Assembly (NCBI RefSeq): GCF_900116415.1
Contig: NZ_FPAP01000007.1
Location: 55,169 to 119,168, forward strand
Reading direction: 5' to 3'
DNA length: 64,000 nt
From: Chryseobacterium formosense
GTDB lineage: Bacteria > Bacteroidota > Bacteroidia > Flavobacteriales > Weeksellaceae
Under the pieces are notes generated by a model that was not told where the DNA came from, did not search any database, and worked only from the letters and a program-made list of their open reading frames with translations. The translations under genes and the position numbers were made by a program. Numbering within the stretch: the first letter of the stretch is position 1; each line of letters starts with the position of its first letter. Positions 1 to 8,309 of this stretch are shown in pieces.

Positions 1-1
1 C

Positions 2-1036
2 AGTACAACTTCCGGAACATTGGGCGATCCTGTGACTTTCGGACTTTCAGAAAAAGATATGGAGAGAATTGCCTACAATGAAGCTATTTCTCTTTCGTGT
101 GCCGGAATTTCTAAAGGTGATGTTGTTCAGATGATTACCACGATTGACAAGCGATTTATTGCCGGTTTAGCCTATTTGCTAGGACTGAGAAAAATTGGAG
201 CCGGAGTTGTAAGAATGGGACCTGGAATTCCTGAATTACAGTGGGATTCTATTTTCAGGTATAAACCGAAATATCTGATTACTGTTCCGTCTTTTTTATT
301 AAAAATGATTGATTACGCCGAGAAAAATGGTTTAGATTATGAAAATTCAAGTGTAGTTGGTGCGGTTTGCATTGGAGAAAGTATCAAAAATCAGGATTTT
401 ACCGATAATATTCTTTCTCAGAAAATCAAGGAGAAATGGAATATTCAATTATATTCTACTTATGCTTCCACTGAAATGAGTACGGCGTTTACAGAATGTG
501 AATTGCAAAATGGAGGACACCAACATCCTGAATTAATCATTACAGAAATTCTTGATGACGAAGGCAACCCAGTGAAAGAAGGAGAAAGTGGAGAACTAAC
601 GATAACAACTTTAGGCGTTGAAGCGATTCCTTTGCTGAGATTTAAAACCGGAGATATTGTAAAACCTCATTATGAACCTTGCCATTGCGGAAGAAATACA
701 ATGCGATTGGGCCCGGTTATCGGCAGAAAACAGCAGATGATCAAATACAAAGGCACAACTTTATATCCGCCTGCGATGAACGATATTCTGAATGATTTTA
801 ATGGGATTTCGTGTTATCAGATTGTGATTCATTCCAGCGAAATTGGTTTGGATGAAATTATTATCAAATTGAGCACAGAAAACAGTGACGAAAATTTTGT
901 AAATGAAGTGCGAGACCATTTCCGTGCAAAATTAAGAGTAAGTCCTAAAATTGAGATTGTTGATTTTGATATCTTGTCTAAAATAGTTTTTCATCCGAAC
1001 AGCAGAAAACCTATTACATTTATCGATTTAAGATAA
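2..1036 (+). CDS. AMP-forming aryl-acid ligase, PaaK-like (5' end outside window)
   Basis: The reading frame is open from base 2, so the gene starts before the window; only about 344 codons of a roughly 430-residue family are present. The first visible residues, STTSGTLGDP, are the adenylate-forming phosphate loop. Downstream lie YSTYASTE, LLRFKTGDI and GRKQQMIKYKG, the order expected of phenylacetate-CoA-ligase-type adenylating enzymes (A5, A7 and A8 regions), and a CHCG pair. Known members of this family activate aryl acids with ATP. Its place next to tyrosine ammonia-lyase, ketosynthases and ACPs suggests that it loads 4-coumarate (or a derivative) as starter of the aryl polyene; this substrate is inferred. 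It could instead be a catabolic CoA ligase, but no catabolic genes are near. Confidence 0.85.
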   Translation, partial: STTSGTLGDPVTFGLSEKDMERIAYNEAISLSCAGISKGDVVQMITTIDKRFIAGLAYLLGLRKIGAGVVRMGPGIPELQWDSIFRYKPKYLITVPSFLLKMIDYAEKNGLDYENSSVVGAVCIGESIKNQDFTDNILSQKIKEKWNIQLYSTYASTEMSTAFTECELQNGGHQHPELIITEILDDEGNPVKEGESGELTITTLGVEAIPLLRFKTGDIVKPHYEPCHCGRNTMRLGPVIGRKQQMIKYKGTTLYPPAMNDILNDFNGISCYQIVIHSSEIGLDEIIIKLSTENSDENFVNEVRDHFRAKLRVSPKIEIVDFDILSKIVFHPNSRKPITFIDLR

Positions 1037-1124
1037 ATTTTATTCTATAAATATTGAAATATTGTTATTTAGTTAAGTTGGAATTTCTTTTCTAATGCTA
1101 TATTTGCTGCTTTAATTATAATCT

Positions 1125-1718
1125 ATGAAAAAAATATTTTTGCTTTTGTTTGTAGCAATAGCAACAACAACTTTTGCTCAAAATCTTACCGTAACTTCTG
1201 GAAATCTTAGTTTTTTAAAAGGACAAACAGAAGTTAATGTTGAACGGAATTACGGAAGCCCACTTTTTCAGGCTGATAATTTTTCGGAAACCGAATATTT
1301 AGAAAGAAGACATAAAGAAACAGTGGCTAAGAAAGGCGAAGCTGCCTGGAAAACATGGATTGACACGTGGGAACAACATGTGGAAACAATCTGGACAGAA
1401 AAGTTTATTGAAGGTTTAAATAAATCAAAAAAAATTAAATTCAGCCAAAATATTGAAGCTAAATATACTTTAATCATTCATCCAACATGGATGTACGCTG
1501 GTTGGAGCGGTTTTGTAACACAACCCGGAAAATTGTCTGCAGACATTACGATTGTGGAAACAGCAAATCCTTCAAACGTTTTGGTGACAATGAAAGGTGA
1601 TAAAATTGAAGGAGTGGGAAGCAAGGTAGATTACGGAATGGAATACGGTAGACTTTCTGCTGCTTACGAAAAAACAGGTAAAGAAATAGGAAAAGAAATC
1701 AAAAAAGCTTTGAAATAA
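1125..1718 (+). CDS. Secreted protein of unknown function in the flexirubin locus
   Basis: A 197-residue protein with a clear N-terminal signal peptide (residues 1-18, Lys-Lys then a hydrophobic run ending TTFAQ), so it is probably periplasmic or outer-membrane associated. I do not recognise the mature part. It has an acidic, Trp-rich first half (residues 60-95), a central hydrophobic strand region (IHPTWMYAGWSGFV) and a Lys-rich C-terminal helix. There is no lipobox. It sits 88 bases after the aryl-acid ligase and ends at a terminator shared with the facing halogenase gene. Cluster position hints at a role in pigment transport or assembly, but nothing in the sequence proves it. Confidence 0.75.
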   Translation: MKKIFLLLFVAIATTTFAQNLTVTSGNLSFLKGQTEVNVERNYGSPLFQADNFSETEYLERRHKETVAKKGEAAWKTWIDTWEQHVETIWTEKFIEGLNKSKKIKFSQNIEAKYTLIIHPTWMYAGWSGFVTQPGKLSADITIVETANPSNVLVTMKGDKIEGVGSKVDYGMEYGRLSAAYEKTGKEIGKEIKKALK

Positions 1719-1722
1719 AACA

Positions 1723-1755
1723 AAACGGCCTGAAAATTCTCAGACCGTTTTTTTT
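1723..1755. terminator. Bidirectional rho-independent terminator between convergent genes
   Basis: Arms AAACGG-c-CTGA and TCAG-a-CCGTTT pair with one mismatch around a 6-base loop and run into eight T on the + strand; the minus strand also has an A/T-rich flank. It separates the secreted-protein gene from the facing halogenase gene and overlaps the latter's last codons. Confidence 0.8.
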
Positions 1756-2998
1756 ATGCTTTTTCTTTTTCTGCCTTGATGAAATTGGCGAGGTTTACAA
1801 TTGCCGTATCGTGAATTCTCACAAAAGTATTTTTCTTATCCCATACATAACCTGCCAAAACTGCACAAATTTTTCTTTTCACATCAGGATTTTCGGGTTG
1901 ATGGAAGAATAACTCCTGAAGATTTCCGGTGTACCATTCTTTTACATACGTTGTGAAAACATTCACGCCATATAAAATATAATCTGCAAATTCTTTTTGC
2001 CAGTCTACTTTTTCGCCATTCAGTTGTCTAATTGCCAGTTTTGCTGCGGTCATTCCGCCTTCTGTGGCAAAAGCCATTCCTGATGAAAAAACGGGATCAA
2101 GGAATTCTGAAGCATTTCCAGTCAACGCAAATCCGTCTCCGTACAATTTTTTCACAGAACAGGAATAATCTTTCAAATGTTTTGGCTCAAATAAAAATTC
2201 TACATCTCCAAAGCGTTTTACATAATAATCAGACAGAGAAATTGCTTTTCTGAGCGCTTCTGCAGGATCTCCGTTTTCAGATAGTTTTTCAATATATTCG
2301 GTCGGGCCAACAATTCCTACACTCGTATTTCCATTAGAAAAAGGGATTACCCAAAGCCAGACTTCAGTTTCAATAATATCAAAAGAAATCAAAGTTCCTT
2401 CCACGCCTTCTTCTCTGTTGATGTCTACAACATGAGAAAAAATGGCAGAATGTGGAGAAAGTTTTGATGGCTTTTCCAAATCTAAAAGTCTGGGTAAAAC
2501 TCTTCCATAACCGCTGGAATCAATGACAAATTTTGCATGAATTTCTTTGGTTTCTCCATCTTTGTTTTTAACGGTTGTAATAGAATCTGTTCCGTTGAAT
2601 TCAATGCCGATTACTTCCGTTTCAAATTCAAGGTCAATACCTTTATTAATGACTTCCTGAGCTAAAGTATTATCAAAATCAGCTCTAGGAACTTGCCAGG
2701 TCCAGTCCCATCCTTCTCCGAATTTGTTGCTGAAATCAAAAATGCAGACCTCATTTCCTCGCATAAAACGTGCTCCCAATTTCTTTTCAAAGCCCATTTT
2801 ATCCAAAGCAGGAAACAGTCCGGCTTCATCAAAATGATCCATTACTCTCGGAATTAAGCTTTCACCAACCACAAGTCTTGGGAATTTTGTTTTTTCAACA
2901 ACTTTCACGTTGATGTTGTTCTTCTTTAAGTATGAAGAAGATACGCATCCTGAAGGTCCGGCTCCGATTACGAGAACATCAACAAATTCTTTGCTCAT
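1754..2998 (-). CDS. FAD-dependent halogenase-like flavoprotein
   Basis: A 414-residue flavoprotein. GAGPSG (residues 12-17) is the FAD dinucleotide-binding loop. GESLIP (45-50), followed by an FEKKLGARF segment holding a Lys near 72-73, and WLWVIP (214-219) match the conserved blocks of flavin-dependent halogenases; WxWxIP is that family's diagnostic motif and the Lys is the position that guides HOCl. The gene is the only leftward one in the rightward arm, head to head with tyrosine ammonia-lyase across 97 bases. Chlorinated flexirubins are known from Chryseobacterium-type bacteria, so ring chlorination of the aryl end or of the resorcinol is a fair inference. A non-halogenating oxidoreductase of the same fold (geranylgeranyl-reductase type) cannot be excluded. 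A separate reduced-flavin partner is not visible. Confidence 0.8.
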   Translation of the reverse strand: MSKEFVDVLVIGAGPSGCVSSSYLKKNNINVKVVEKTKFPRLVVGESLIPRVMDHFDEAGLFPALDKMGFEKKLGARFMRGNEVCIFDFSNKFGEGWDWTWQVPRADFDNTLAQEVINKGIDLEFETEVIGIEFNGTDSITTVKNKDGETKEIHAKFVIDSSGYGRVLPRLLDLEKPSKLSPHSAIFSHVVDINREEGVEGTLISFDIIETEVWLWVIPFSNGNTSVGIVGPTEYIEKLSENGDPAEALRKAISLSDYYVKRFGDVEFLFEPKHLKDYSCSVKKLYGDGFALTGNASEFLDPVFSSGMAFATEGGMTAAKLAIRQLNGEKVDWQKEFADYILYGVNVFTTYVKEWYTGNLQELFFHQPENPDVKRKICAVLAGYVWDKKNTFVRIHDTAIVNLANFIKAEKEKA

Positions 2999-3027
2999 CT
3001 TTGATTTTTTATTTTAATAATTACTTC

Positions 3028-3035
3028 TATCTTTG
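3028..3035 (+). promoter_or_regulatory. Candidate -7 promoter box before tyrosine ammonia-lyase
   Basis: TATCTTTG fits the Bacteroidota -7 consensus TAnnTTTG and is followed by CCGCAAAA. It lies 61 bases before the ATG. No good TTTG is found at the ideal upstream spacing (the nearest is about 24 bases away), so confidence is moderate. Confidence 0.5.
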
Positions 3036-3095
3036 CCGCAAAATTAATGACAATTAATTATATCCTACAAAATTATATATTATTACTTTTAATTA

Positions 3096-4616
3096 ATGAA
3101 AATAAATAACTTTTTAGAACTGAAAGATTTTCAGAGAATTATTATCGAAAACGAACGCATAGAATTAGATTCATCACTTCTCCAGAGAGTGAATGAGAGT
3201 TTTTCTTTTCTTAAAGAATTTTCAAAAAATAAAGTAATTTATGGAGTCAATACCGGTTTCGGACCGATGGCTCAATTTAAAATTTCTGATGAAGATACGC
3301 ATCAGCTTCAATATAATCTGATCAGAAGTCACTCTTCAGGTATCGGAAATCCACTTCCTGCAGATGAAGTTAAAGCCTGTATGTTGGCAAGATTGAATAC
3401 TTTATCATTGGGAAATTCGGGAGTTCATGAATCTGTCGTTGATTTACTTAAAGAATTAATTAACAGAGATATTACACCGTTGATTTTTGAACACGGTGGT
3501 GTTGGTGCAAGTGGCGATTTGGTTCAATTGGCCCATTTGGCGTTGGTATTAATCGGCGAAGGCGAAGTTTTTTATAAAGGCGAAAGAAAATCGACAAAAG
3601 AAGTTTTTGAAACGGAAGGATTAGAAACGATTCAGGTTGAGATTCGTGAAGGTTTAGCTTTAATGAACGGAACTTCGGTGATGTCTGGAATTGGGATTGT
3701 AAATGCATACAAAGCCAATCAGTTAACTGAAATATCCATTAAATTATCTTGTGCTATTAATGAAATCGTTCAGGCATATGACGACCATTTATCAAAAGCT
3801 TTAAACGGAACAAAACTTCACATGGGTCAGCAGAAAATTGCTGAAAAGATGAGAAATCATTTATCTGATAGTCAATTAATCAGAAAAAGAGCAGACCATT
3901 TATACACTCATTTTGAAGAGCAGGAAAAGGTTTTCAAAGAAAAAGTTCAGGAATACTATTCATTGAGATGTGTCCCTCAGATTTTGGGTCCGGTTTTAGA
4001 TACTTTAGAATATACTGAAAAAGTGTTGGAGAACGAAATCAATTCAGCAAACGATAATCCTATTATCAATGTTGAAGATCAACACGTTTACCATGGAGGA
4101 AACTTCCATGGTGACTATATTTCTTTGGAAATGGATAAGCTGAAAATTGTTGTGACAAAGTTGACTATGCTAGCTGAAAGACAACTGAATTATCTTTTAA
4201 ATTCAAAAATTAACGAAATTTTGCCTCCATTCGTAAATTTAGGTAAATTAGGGTTTAATTTCGGGATGCAGGGCGTTCAGTTCACGGCGACTTCTACAAC
4301 GGCAGAAAGCCAAATGTTGTCAAATCCGATGTATGTGCACAGTATTCCTAATAATAATGACAATCAGGATATTGTAAGTATGGGGACGAATGCGGCAGTA
4401 ATTTGCAGAAAAGTCATTGAAAATGCTTTTGAAGTTCTTTCTATTGAAGCGATTACGATTGTTCAGGCGATTGAATACCTTGGTTTTCAGGATAAAATTT
4501 CATCAAAAACAAAAGAGTTATATGATGAGATCAGAAGAATTATTCCTGCCTTTTCAAGTGATATGATAATGTATCCGTATTTGGAGGAAGTAAAAAAATA
4601 TTTAAAGACAACGTAA
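3096..4616 (+). CDS. Tyrosine ammonia-lyase (aromatic amino acid lyase, MIO family)
   Basis: 506 residues. GVGASGDLVQ places the Ala-Ser-Gly triad that cyclises into the MIO cofactor at residues 138-140; YGVNTGFGP (about 49-57) carries the catalytic Tyr, and NDNPI and QMLSNPMYVHS are further lyase signatures. From memory, the sequence is closely similar along its length to the Flavobacterium johnsoniae enzyme characterised as a tyrosine ammonia-lyase, which is also 506 residues long. The selectivity pair is Ser-His (residues 78-79, LIRSHSSG), as in histidine lyases, but the F. johnsoniae tyrosine enzyme shares it. It should convert L-tyrosine to 4-coumarate plus ammonia, giving the aryl starter of flexirubin. 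No hut genes are near, which argues against histidine lyase. Confidence 0.92.
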   Translation: MKINNFLELKDFQRIIIENERIELDSSLLQRVNESFSFLKEFSKNKVIYGVNTGFGPMAQFKISDEDTHQLQYNLIRSHSSGIGNPLPADEVKACMLARLNTLSLGNSGVHESVVDLLKELINRDITPLIFEHGGVGASGDLVQLAHLALVLIGEGEVFYKGERKSTKEVFETEGLETIQVEIREGLALMNGTSVMSGIGIVNAYKANQLTEISIKLSCAINEIVQAYDDHLSKALNGTKLHMGQQKIAEKMRNHLSDSQLIRKRADHLYTHFEEQEKVFKEKVQEYYSLRCVPQILGPVLDTLEYTEKVLENEINSANDNPIINVEDQHVYHGGNFHGDYISLEMDKLKIVVTKLTMLAERQLNYLLNSKINEILPPFVNLGKLGFNFGMQGVQFTATSTTAESQMLSNPMYVHSIPNNNDNQDIVSMGTNAAVICRKVIENAFEVLSIEAITIVQAIEYLGFQDKISSKTKELYDEIRRIIPAFSSDMIMYPYLEEVKKYLKTT

Positions 4617-4662
4617 TTATTGGCTGCTTTAAGTTGTCAATAAAATATAAAACTAAGTACAT

Positions 4663-5394
4663 ATGAAATGTGCAATTATAACAGGTGGTTCACGAGGAAT
4701 CGGAAGAGCAATCTGTATAAAACTGGCTGAAGAAAAAAATTATCATATTTTAATTAATTATACTTCAAACGAAGCTGCAGCAAAGGAAACTTTGGCTAAA
4801 GTTGAAGAGTTGGGCTCTACAGGAGAAATCCTCAAATTTGATGTAGGAAATGCAGAAGAAACCCAAAAGGTTTTAAATGAATGGCAGGAAAATAATCCAA
4901 AATCTGTTGTTGAGGTGATTGTAAACAATGCCGGGATCACAAGAGACGGTCTGTTTATGTGGATGCCGAGTGAAGACTGGAATTCTGTAATCAACACAAG
5001 TTTAAATGGTTTTTACAATGTTACAAACTTCTTCATCCAGAAGTTATTGAGAAATAAATACGGCAGAATTATCAATATGGTTTCTGTCTCAGGCGTTAAA
5101 GGAACGGCTGGGCAAACCAATTATTCTGCAGCGAAAGGTGCTTTGGTCGGAGTTACAAAAGCTTTGGCTCAGGAAGTTGCCAAAAGAAATATCACCGTGA
5201 ATGCAGTGGCGCCGGGTTTTATCAAAACCGATATGACTCAGGAATTTAACGAAGATGAATTAAAAGCAATGATTCCTGCAAACCGGTTTGGTGAAGCGGA
5301 AGAAGTGGCAGATTTGGTCGTCTTTCTTGCATCAAAAAAATCATCTTACATTACAGGTGAAGTAATTAATATTAACGGAGGAATTTATTCTTAA
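4663..5394 (+). CDS. 3-oxoacyl-ACP reductase (FabG-like, SDR family)
   Basis: 243 residues with the full short-chain dehydrogenase pattern: NADP-binding TGGSRGIG (7-14), NNAG (88-91), catalytic Ser in MVSVSG (about 141-143), YSAAK (Tyr154, Lys158) and the C-terminal GGIYS end typical of FabG. It would reduce the 3-keto group of each polyene extension intermediate with NADPH in the cytoplasm. It lies 46 bases after tyrosine ammonia-lyase and 51 before a ketosynthase, in the same direction, so it is probably co-transcribed and dedicated to aryl polyene synthesis instead of housekeeping fatty acid synthesis. Annotation as the fatty acid fabG by name would be unsafe. Confidence 0.9.
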   Translation: MKCAIITGGSRGIGRAICIKLAEEKNYHILINYTSNEAAAKETLAKVEELGSTGEILKFDVGNAEETQKVLNEWQENNPKSVVEVIVNNAGITRDGLFMWMPSEDWNSVINTSLNGFYNVTNFFIQKLLRNKYGRIINMVSVSGVKGTAGQTNYSAAKGALVGVTKALAQEVAKRNITVNAVAPGFIKTDMTQEFNEDELKAMIPANRFGEAEEVADLVVFLASKKSSYITGEVININGGIYS

Positions 5395-5445
5395 AATTTA
5401 GAGTTATAGTTTTAAGCTTTGAATTTTAAATCTTGAATTTATAAA

Positions 5446-6666
5446 ATGGAAAATAGGGTAGTCATTACCGGAATGGGAATTTATTCCTGCATCGGCACTT
5501 CTTTGGAAGAAGTGAAGGAATCCCTTTATCAAGGAAAATCAGGGATTGTTTTAGACGAAAACAGGAAAGAATTCGGTTTCAGATCCGGACTTACAGGCGT
5601 AGTTCCGAAACCCGATCTAAAAAATCTTCTCAGCAGAAGACAGCGTGTAAGCATGGGCGAAGAAAGCGAATATGCCTACATCGCAACACTTGATGCTTTA
5701 AGACAGGCAAATATCGACCAGGATTTTTTAGACCAAAATGAAGTCGGAATTTTATACGGAAATGACAGTGTTTCTCAGGCAGTTGTAGAATCTATCGACA
5801 TTGCAAGAGAGAAAAAAGATACAACATTGATGGGTTCTGGTGCGATTTTCAAATCGATGAATTCTACGGTGACCATGAATCTTTCGACCATTTTTAAATT
5901 AAGAGGAATCAATTTAACCATCAGTGCAGCCTGTGCAAGCGGTTCGCATTCTTTGGGGCTGGCTTATATGATGATTAAAAACGGTTTTCAGGAGATGATT
6001 GTTTGTGGTGGAGCTCAGGAAACCAACAAATATTCAATGGCAAGTTTTGACGGATTGGGCGTTTTTTCGGTGAGAGAAAATGAGCCACAGAAAGCTTCTA
6101 GACCATTCGATTCTGAAAGAGACGGCTTAATTCCAAGTGGTGGAGCGGCTTCTTTGATTGTTGAAAGCTTAGAATCAGCCCAAAAAAGAGGTGCAAATAT
6201 TATCGCAGAAATCGTTGGTTACGGATTTTCGTCAAACGGCGGGCATATTTCTACACCAAATGTTGACGGTCCGGCTTTGGCAATGAACAGAGCGCTGAAA
6301 CAATCAGGTTTAAACGCGGCAGACATCGATTATATTAATGCTCACGCAACTTCTACACCGATTGGAGATGCCAATGAAGCGAGAGCTATTCATGAGATTT
6401 TTGGAAGTGATGTTCCTGTAAGTTCTACGAAATCGATGACCGGTCACGAATGCTGGATGGCGGGAGCAAGTGAAGTTATTTACTCGATTCTGATGATGCA
6501 GAATGATTTTGTCGCTCCTAATATCAATCTGGAAAGTCCTGATGATGAGGCTAAAAAGATAAATCTTATCGCAGAGACAAAAAATCAAAAAATTGACGTA
6601 TTTTTGTCAAATTCTTTTGGATTTGGCGGTACCAATTCCGCACTAATAGTTAAAAAATTTGATTAA
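5446..6666 (+). CDS. Beta-ketoacyl-ACP synthase (FabF-type, aryl polyene)
   Basis: 406 residues of the KAS I/II type. The active-site triad is complete: Cys163 in SAACASGSHS, His300 in NAHATSTPIGD and His334 in TGHECW. The glycine-rich C-terminal GFGGTNSALI is also present. It catalyses decarboxylative condensation of malonyl-ACP onto the growing acyl-ACP. The next gene, 4 bases on, is an acyl carrier protein, and a ketoreductase precedes it, so the three form a minimal extension module. Four other ketosynthase-type genes are in this locus, so which one extends the polyene and which makes the 3-keto chain for the resorcinol cannot be assigned from sequence. Confidence 0.9.
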   Translation: MENRVVITGMGIYSCIGTSLEEVKESLYQGKSGIVLDENRKEFGFRSGLTGVVPKPDLKNLLSRRQRVSMGEESEYAYIATLDALRQANIDQDFLDQNEVGILYGNDSVSQAVVESIDIAREKKDTTLMGSGAIFKSMNSTVTMNLSTIFKLRGINLTISAACASGSHSLGLAYMMIKNGFQEMIVCGGAQETNKYSMASFDGLGVFSVRENEPQKASRPFDSERDGLIPSGGAASLIVESLESAQKRGANIIAEIVGYGFSSNGGHISTPNVDGPALAMNRALKQSGLNAADIDYINAHATSTPIGDANEARAIHEIFGSDVPVSSTKSMTGHECWMAGASEVIYSILMMQNDFVAPNINLESPDDEAKKINLIAETKNQKIDVFLSNSFGFGGTNSALIVKKFD

Positions 6667-6670
6667 AAAC

Positions 6671-6925
6671 ATGGAAAGAGAGAAAATTATTACTATTGTT
6701 AATGATTTTTTGGTAAACGAATTTGAAGTTGATGGTGATGAAATCAGCAATGAAGCAAATTTTAAGACAACTCTTGGCTTAGACAGCTTAGATTATATTG
6801 ATATGGTTGTAGTTATCGAATCAAATTTTGGTGTGAAATTAGGCGAAGCAGACTTCAAAAATATCATCACATTCGAAGATTTCTATTCAACAATCGAGAA
6901 CAAAATCGCAGAAAAAAACGGTTAA
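6671..6925 (+). CDS. Acyl carrier protein 1
   Basis: 84 residues from the ATG at 6671; a TTG twelve bases upstream overlaps the preceding ketosynthase and is less likely. Acidic, four-helix ACP pattern with the phosphopantetheine serine in LGLDSLDYIDMV (Ser39). It should carry the aryl polyene chain between ligase, ketosynthase, reductase and dehydratase. It is distinct from the second ACP at 18418-18675 (GLDSID), so two carriers may serve the two halves of the pigment or different steps. No phosphopantetheinyl transferase is seen in the window. Confidence 0.9.
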   Translation: MEREKIITIVNDFLVNEFEVDGDEISNEANFKTTLGLDSLDYIDMVVVIESNFGVKLGEADFKNIITFEDFYSTIENKIAEKNG

Positions 6926-7019
6926 TTATTGATTTAAATTTATTTTCTATTTAAAATTGGATGTTTTTTCGCTGACTGAGTGAAATCAAAGATTCGAAGG
7001 AGTCAAACACCTTTGCAGT

Positions 7020-7070
7020 GAAAATATTTTCAATCATTTCAAAAAAATCTTTACGAACTTTGCATTAAAA
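7020..7070 (+). repeat. Direct repeat copy 1 (gaaaatattttcaatc type)
   Basis: The first 28 bases (from GAAAATATTTTCAATC through a run of A) are identical to a copy at 8191, and the following CTTTACGAACTTTGCATT resembles CTTTGCGAGCTTTGCGTT there. The two copies bracket the acyltransferase gene 7081-7965, and each precedes a start codon. Confidence 0.8.
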
Positions 7071-7080
7071 ATTAGTTTTT

Positions 7081-7965
7081 ATGAACAAGTGGAAAGGTAA
7101 ATCTAAAGGCTCCATTTTGGGCTATCAGATTTTCGTCTGGTGTATTAGAAATATCGGAATCCGAAGCTCATATTTCGTTCTGTATTTTGTTGCTTTTTAC
7201 TACTTTTTATTCGAAAAAAAAAGCAATAAATACTACAGATATTACTTTCAGAAAAGACTCAATTACGGATTTTGGAAGACAAAAATTTCCCTGTTTAAAA
7301 GTTACTTCACTTTCGGAACAATTCTGATTGACAAAACTGCCATTTCTGCGGGTTTAAGAAATAAATACACCTACGAATTCGACGGAATAGAAAATTTAAG
7401 AAATCTTTTAGCCGAAAAAAAAGGCGGCGTTCTCATCAGTGCACATATCGGAAATTTCGAAATTGCCGAACATTTTTTTGCAGACATTGATTTCGATTGT
7501 CAGATCAATTTGGTTACAACCGATCAGGAAGTTACGGTTATTAAAGAATACCTGGAAAGTGTTTCGGTAAAAGCGACCAACATGAAATTCATTTATGTGA
7601 AAGAAGACATGTCGCATATTTTCGAGATTAATGAGGCTTTGTCGAAAAACGAACTCATTTGTTTTACAGGCGACCGTTATTTCGAAGGTTCGAAATTTCT
7701 TGAAGCAGATTTATTGGGCAAAAGCGCAAAATTTCCGGCCGGACCTTTCATGATTGCGTCAAGATTGGGCGTTCCGGTGGTTTATGTGTACGTGATGAAA
7801 GAAAAAAATCTTCATTATCATCTGTATGCAAGAGTTGCCCAAAACGTCAAAAAACGTGATTCACAAGGACTTTTAAACTCCTACACCCAGAATCTTGAAT
7901 CAATGATTAAAAAATATCCGCTTCAGTGGTTCAATTATTTCGACTTTTGGGATGATGTAGATTGA
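7081..7965 (+). CDS. LpxL/HtrB-type acyltransferase
   Basis: 294 residues. An N-terminal hydrophobic segment (about 26-45) anchors it to the inner membrane, and AHIGNFE (His122, Glu127) is the HX4D/E catalytic motif of lysophospholipid/lipid A late acyltransferases. FTGDRYF and FPAGPFMIASRLGVPVV match the acceptor-binding blocks of the family. Genes of this type occur in aryl polyene clusters, where they are thought to attach an acyl chain to the lipid anchor. It stands alone between two copies of a direct repeat, with 155 bases upstream and 344 downstream, so it may be its own transcript. A role in lipid A acylation is the alternative. Confidence 0.85.
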   Translation: MNKWKGKSKGSILGYQIFVWCIRNIGIRSSYFVLYFVAFYYFLFEKKSNKYYRYYFQKRLNYGFWKTKISLFKSYFTFGTILIDKTAISAGLRNKYTYEFDGIENLRNLLAEKKGGVLISAHIGNFEIAEHFFADIDFDCQINLVTTDQEVTVIKEYLESVSVKATNMKFIYVKEDMSHIFEINEALSKNELICFTGDRYFEGSKFLEADLLGKSAKFPAGPFMIASRLGVPVVYVYVMKEKNLHYHLYARVAQNVKKRDSQGLLNSYTQNLESMIKKYPLQWFNYFDFWDDVD

Positions 7966-8309
7966 TTTTAAAGAGCCAAGTTAAAAGCAAAAAGAGCCAA
8001 TAGAATTCATTGAGATACAGATGGAAATTTAAAATAGGTGCGCTTTTAAATCTGTGAAAATCTGTGGAATCTGTGGGAAATCTTTGACTTTTTGACGGAC
8101 ATAAACTTAACAGGCTTTTCCAGAAGCCACTTAGGTTTCCTTATAAGTAAGTAATTTTTCTTTTTGCTGAGTGAAACGCCTCTGAGAACGGAAAATATTT
8201 TCAATCATTTCAAAAAAACCTTTGCGAGCTTTGCGTTTTAAACAAGAATATTTATACTAAAAGTTTGATAAACTTTTGTACCTTTTGCCATTAAAACTAT
8301 AATCAGAAT
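7966..8309. other. 344-base intergenic stretch made of short repeats
   Basis: I see no gene. It holds three tandem copies of an ATCTGTGGA-like unit (about 8048-8082), a small hairpin with arms GGCTT and AAGCC (about 8112-8128), and the second copy of the 28-base direct repeat (8191-8241). TACCTTTTG at 8279-8287 is a weak -7-like promoter box 23 bases before the next start. Confidence 0.6.
8191..8241 (+). repeat. Direct repeat copy 2 (gaaaatattttcaatc type)
   Basis: 28 bases identical to the copy at 7020, then CTTTGCGAGCTTTGCGTT. The upstream GCTGAGTGAAA also resembles CTGACTGAGTGAAA before copy 1, so the duplicated block is longer but diverged. Confidence 0.8.

Noticed and set aside
3096..4616. 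Histidine ammonia-lyase (hutH) identity
   Set aside because: The Ser-His pair alone suggested it, but overall similarity to a tyrosine enzyme and the pigment context argue against it.
7966..8309. tRNA or small RNA gene in the gap
   Set aside because: No cloverleaf or conserved RNA pattern was found; the DNA is explained by short repeats.
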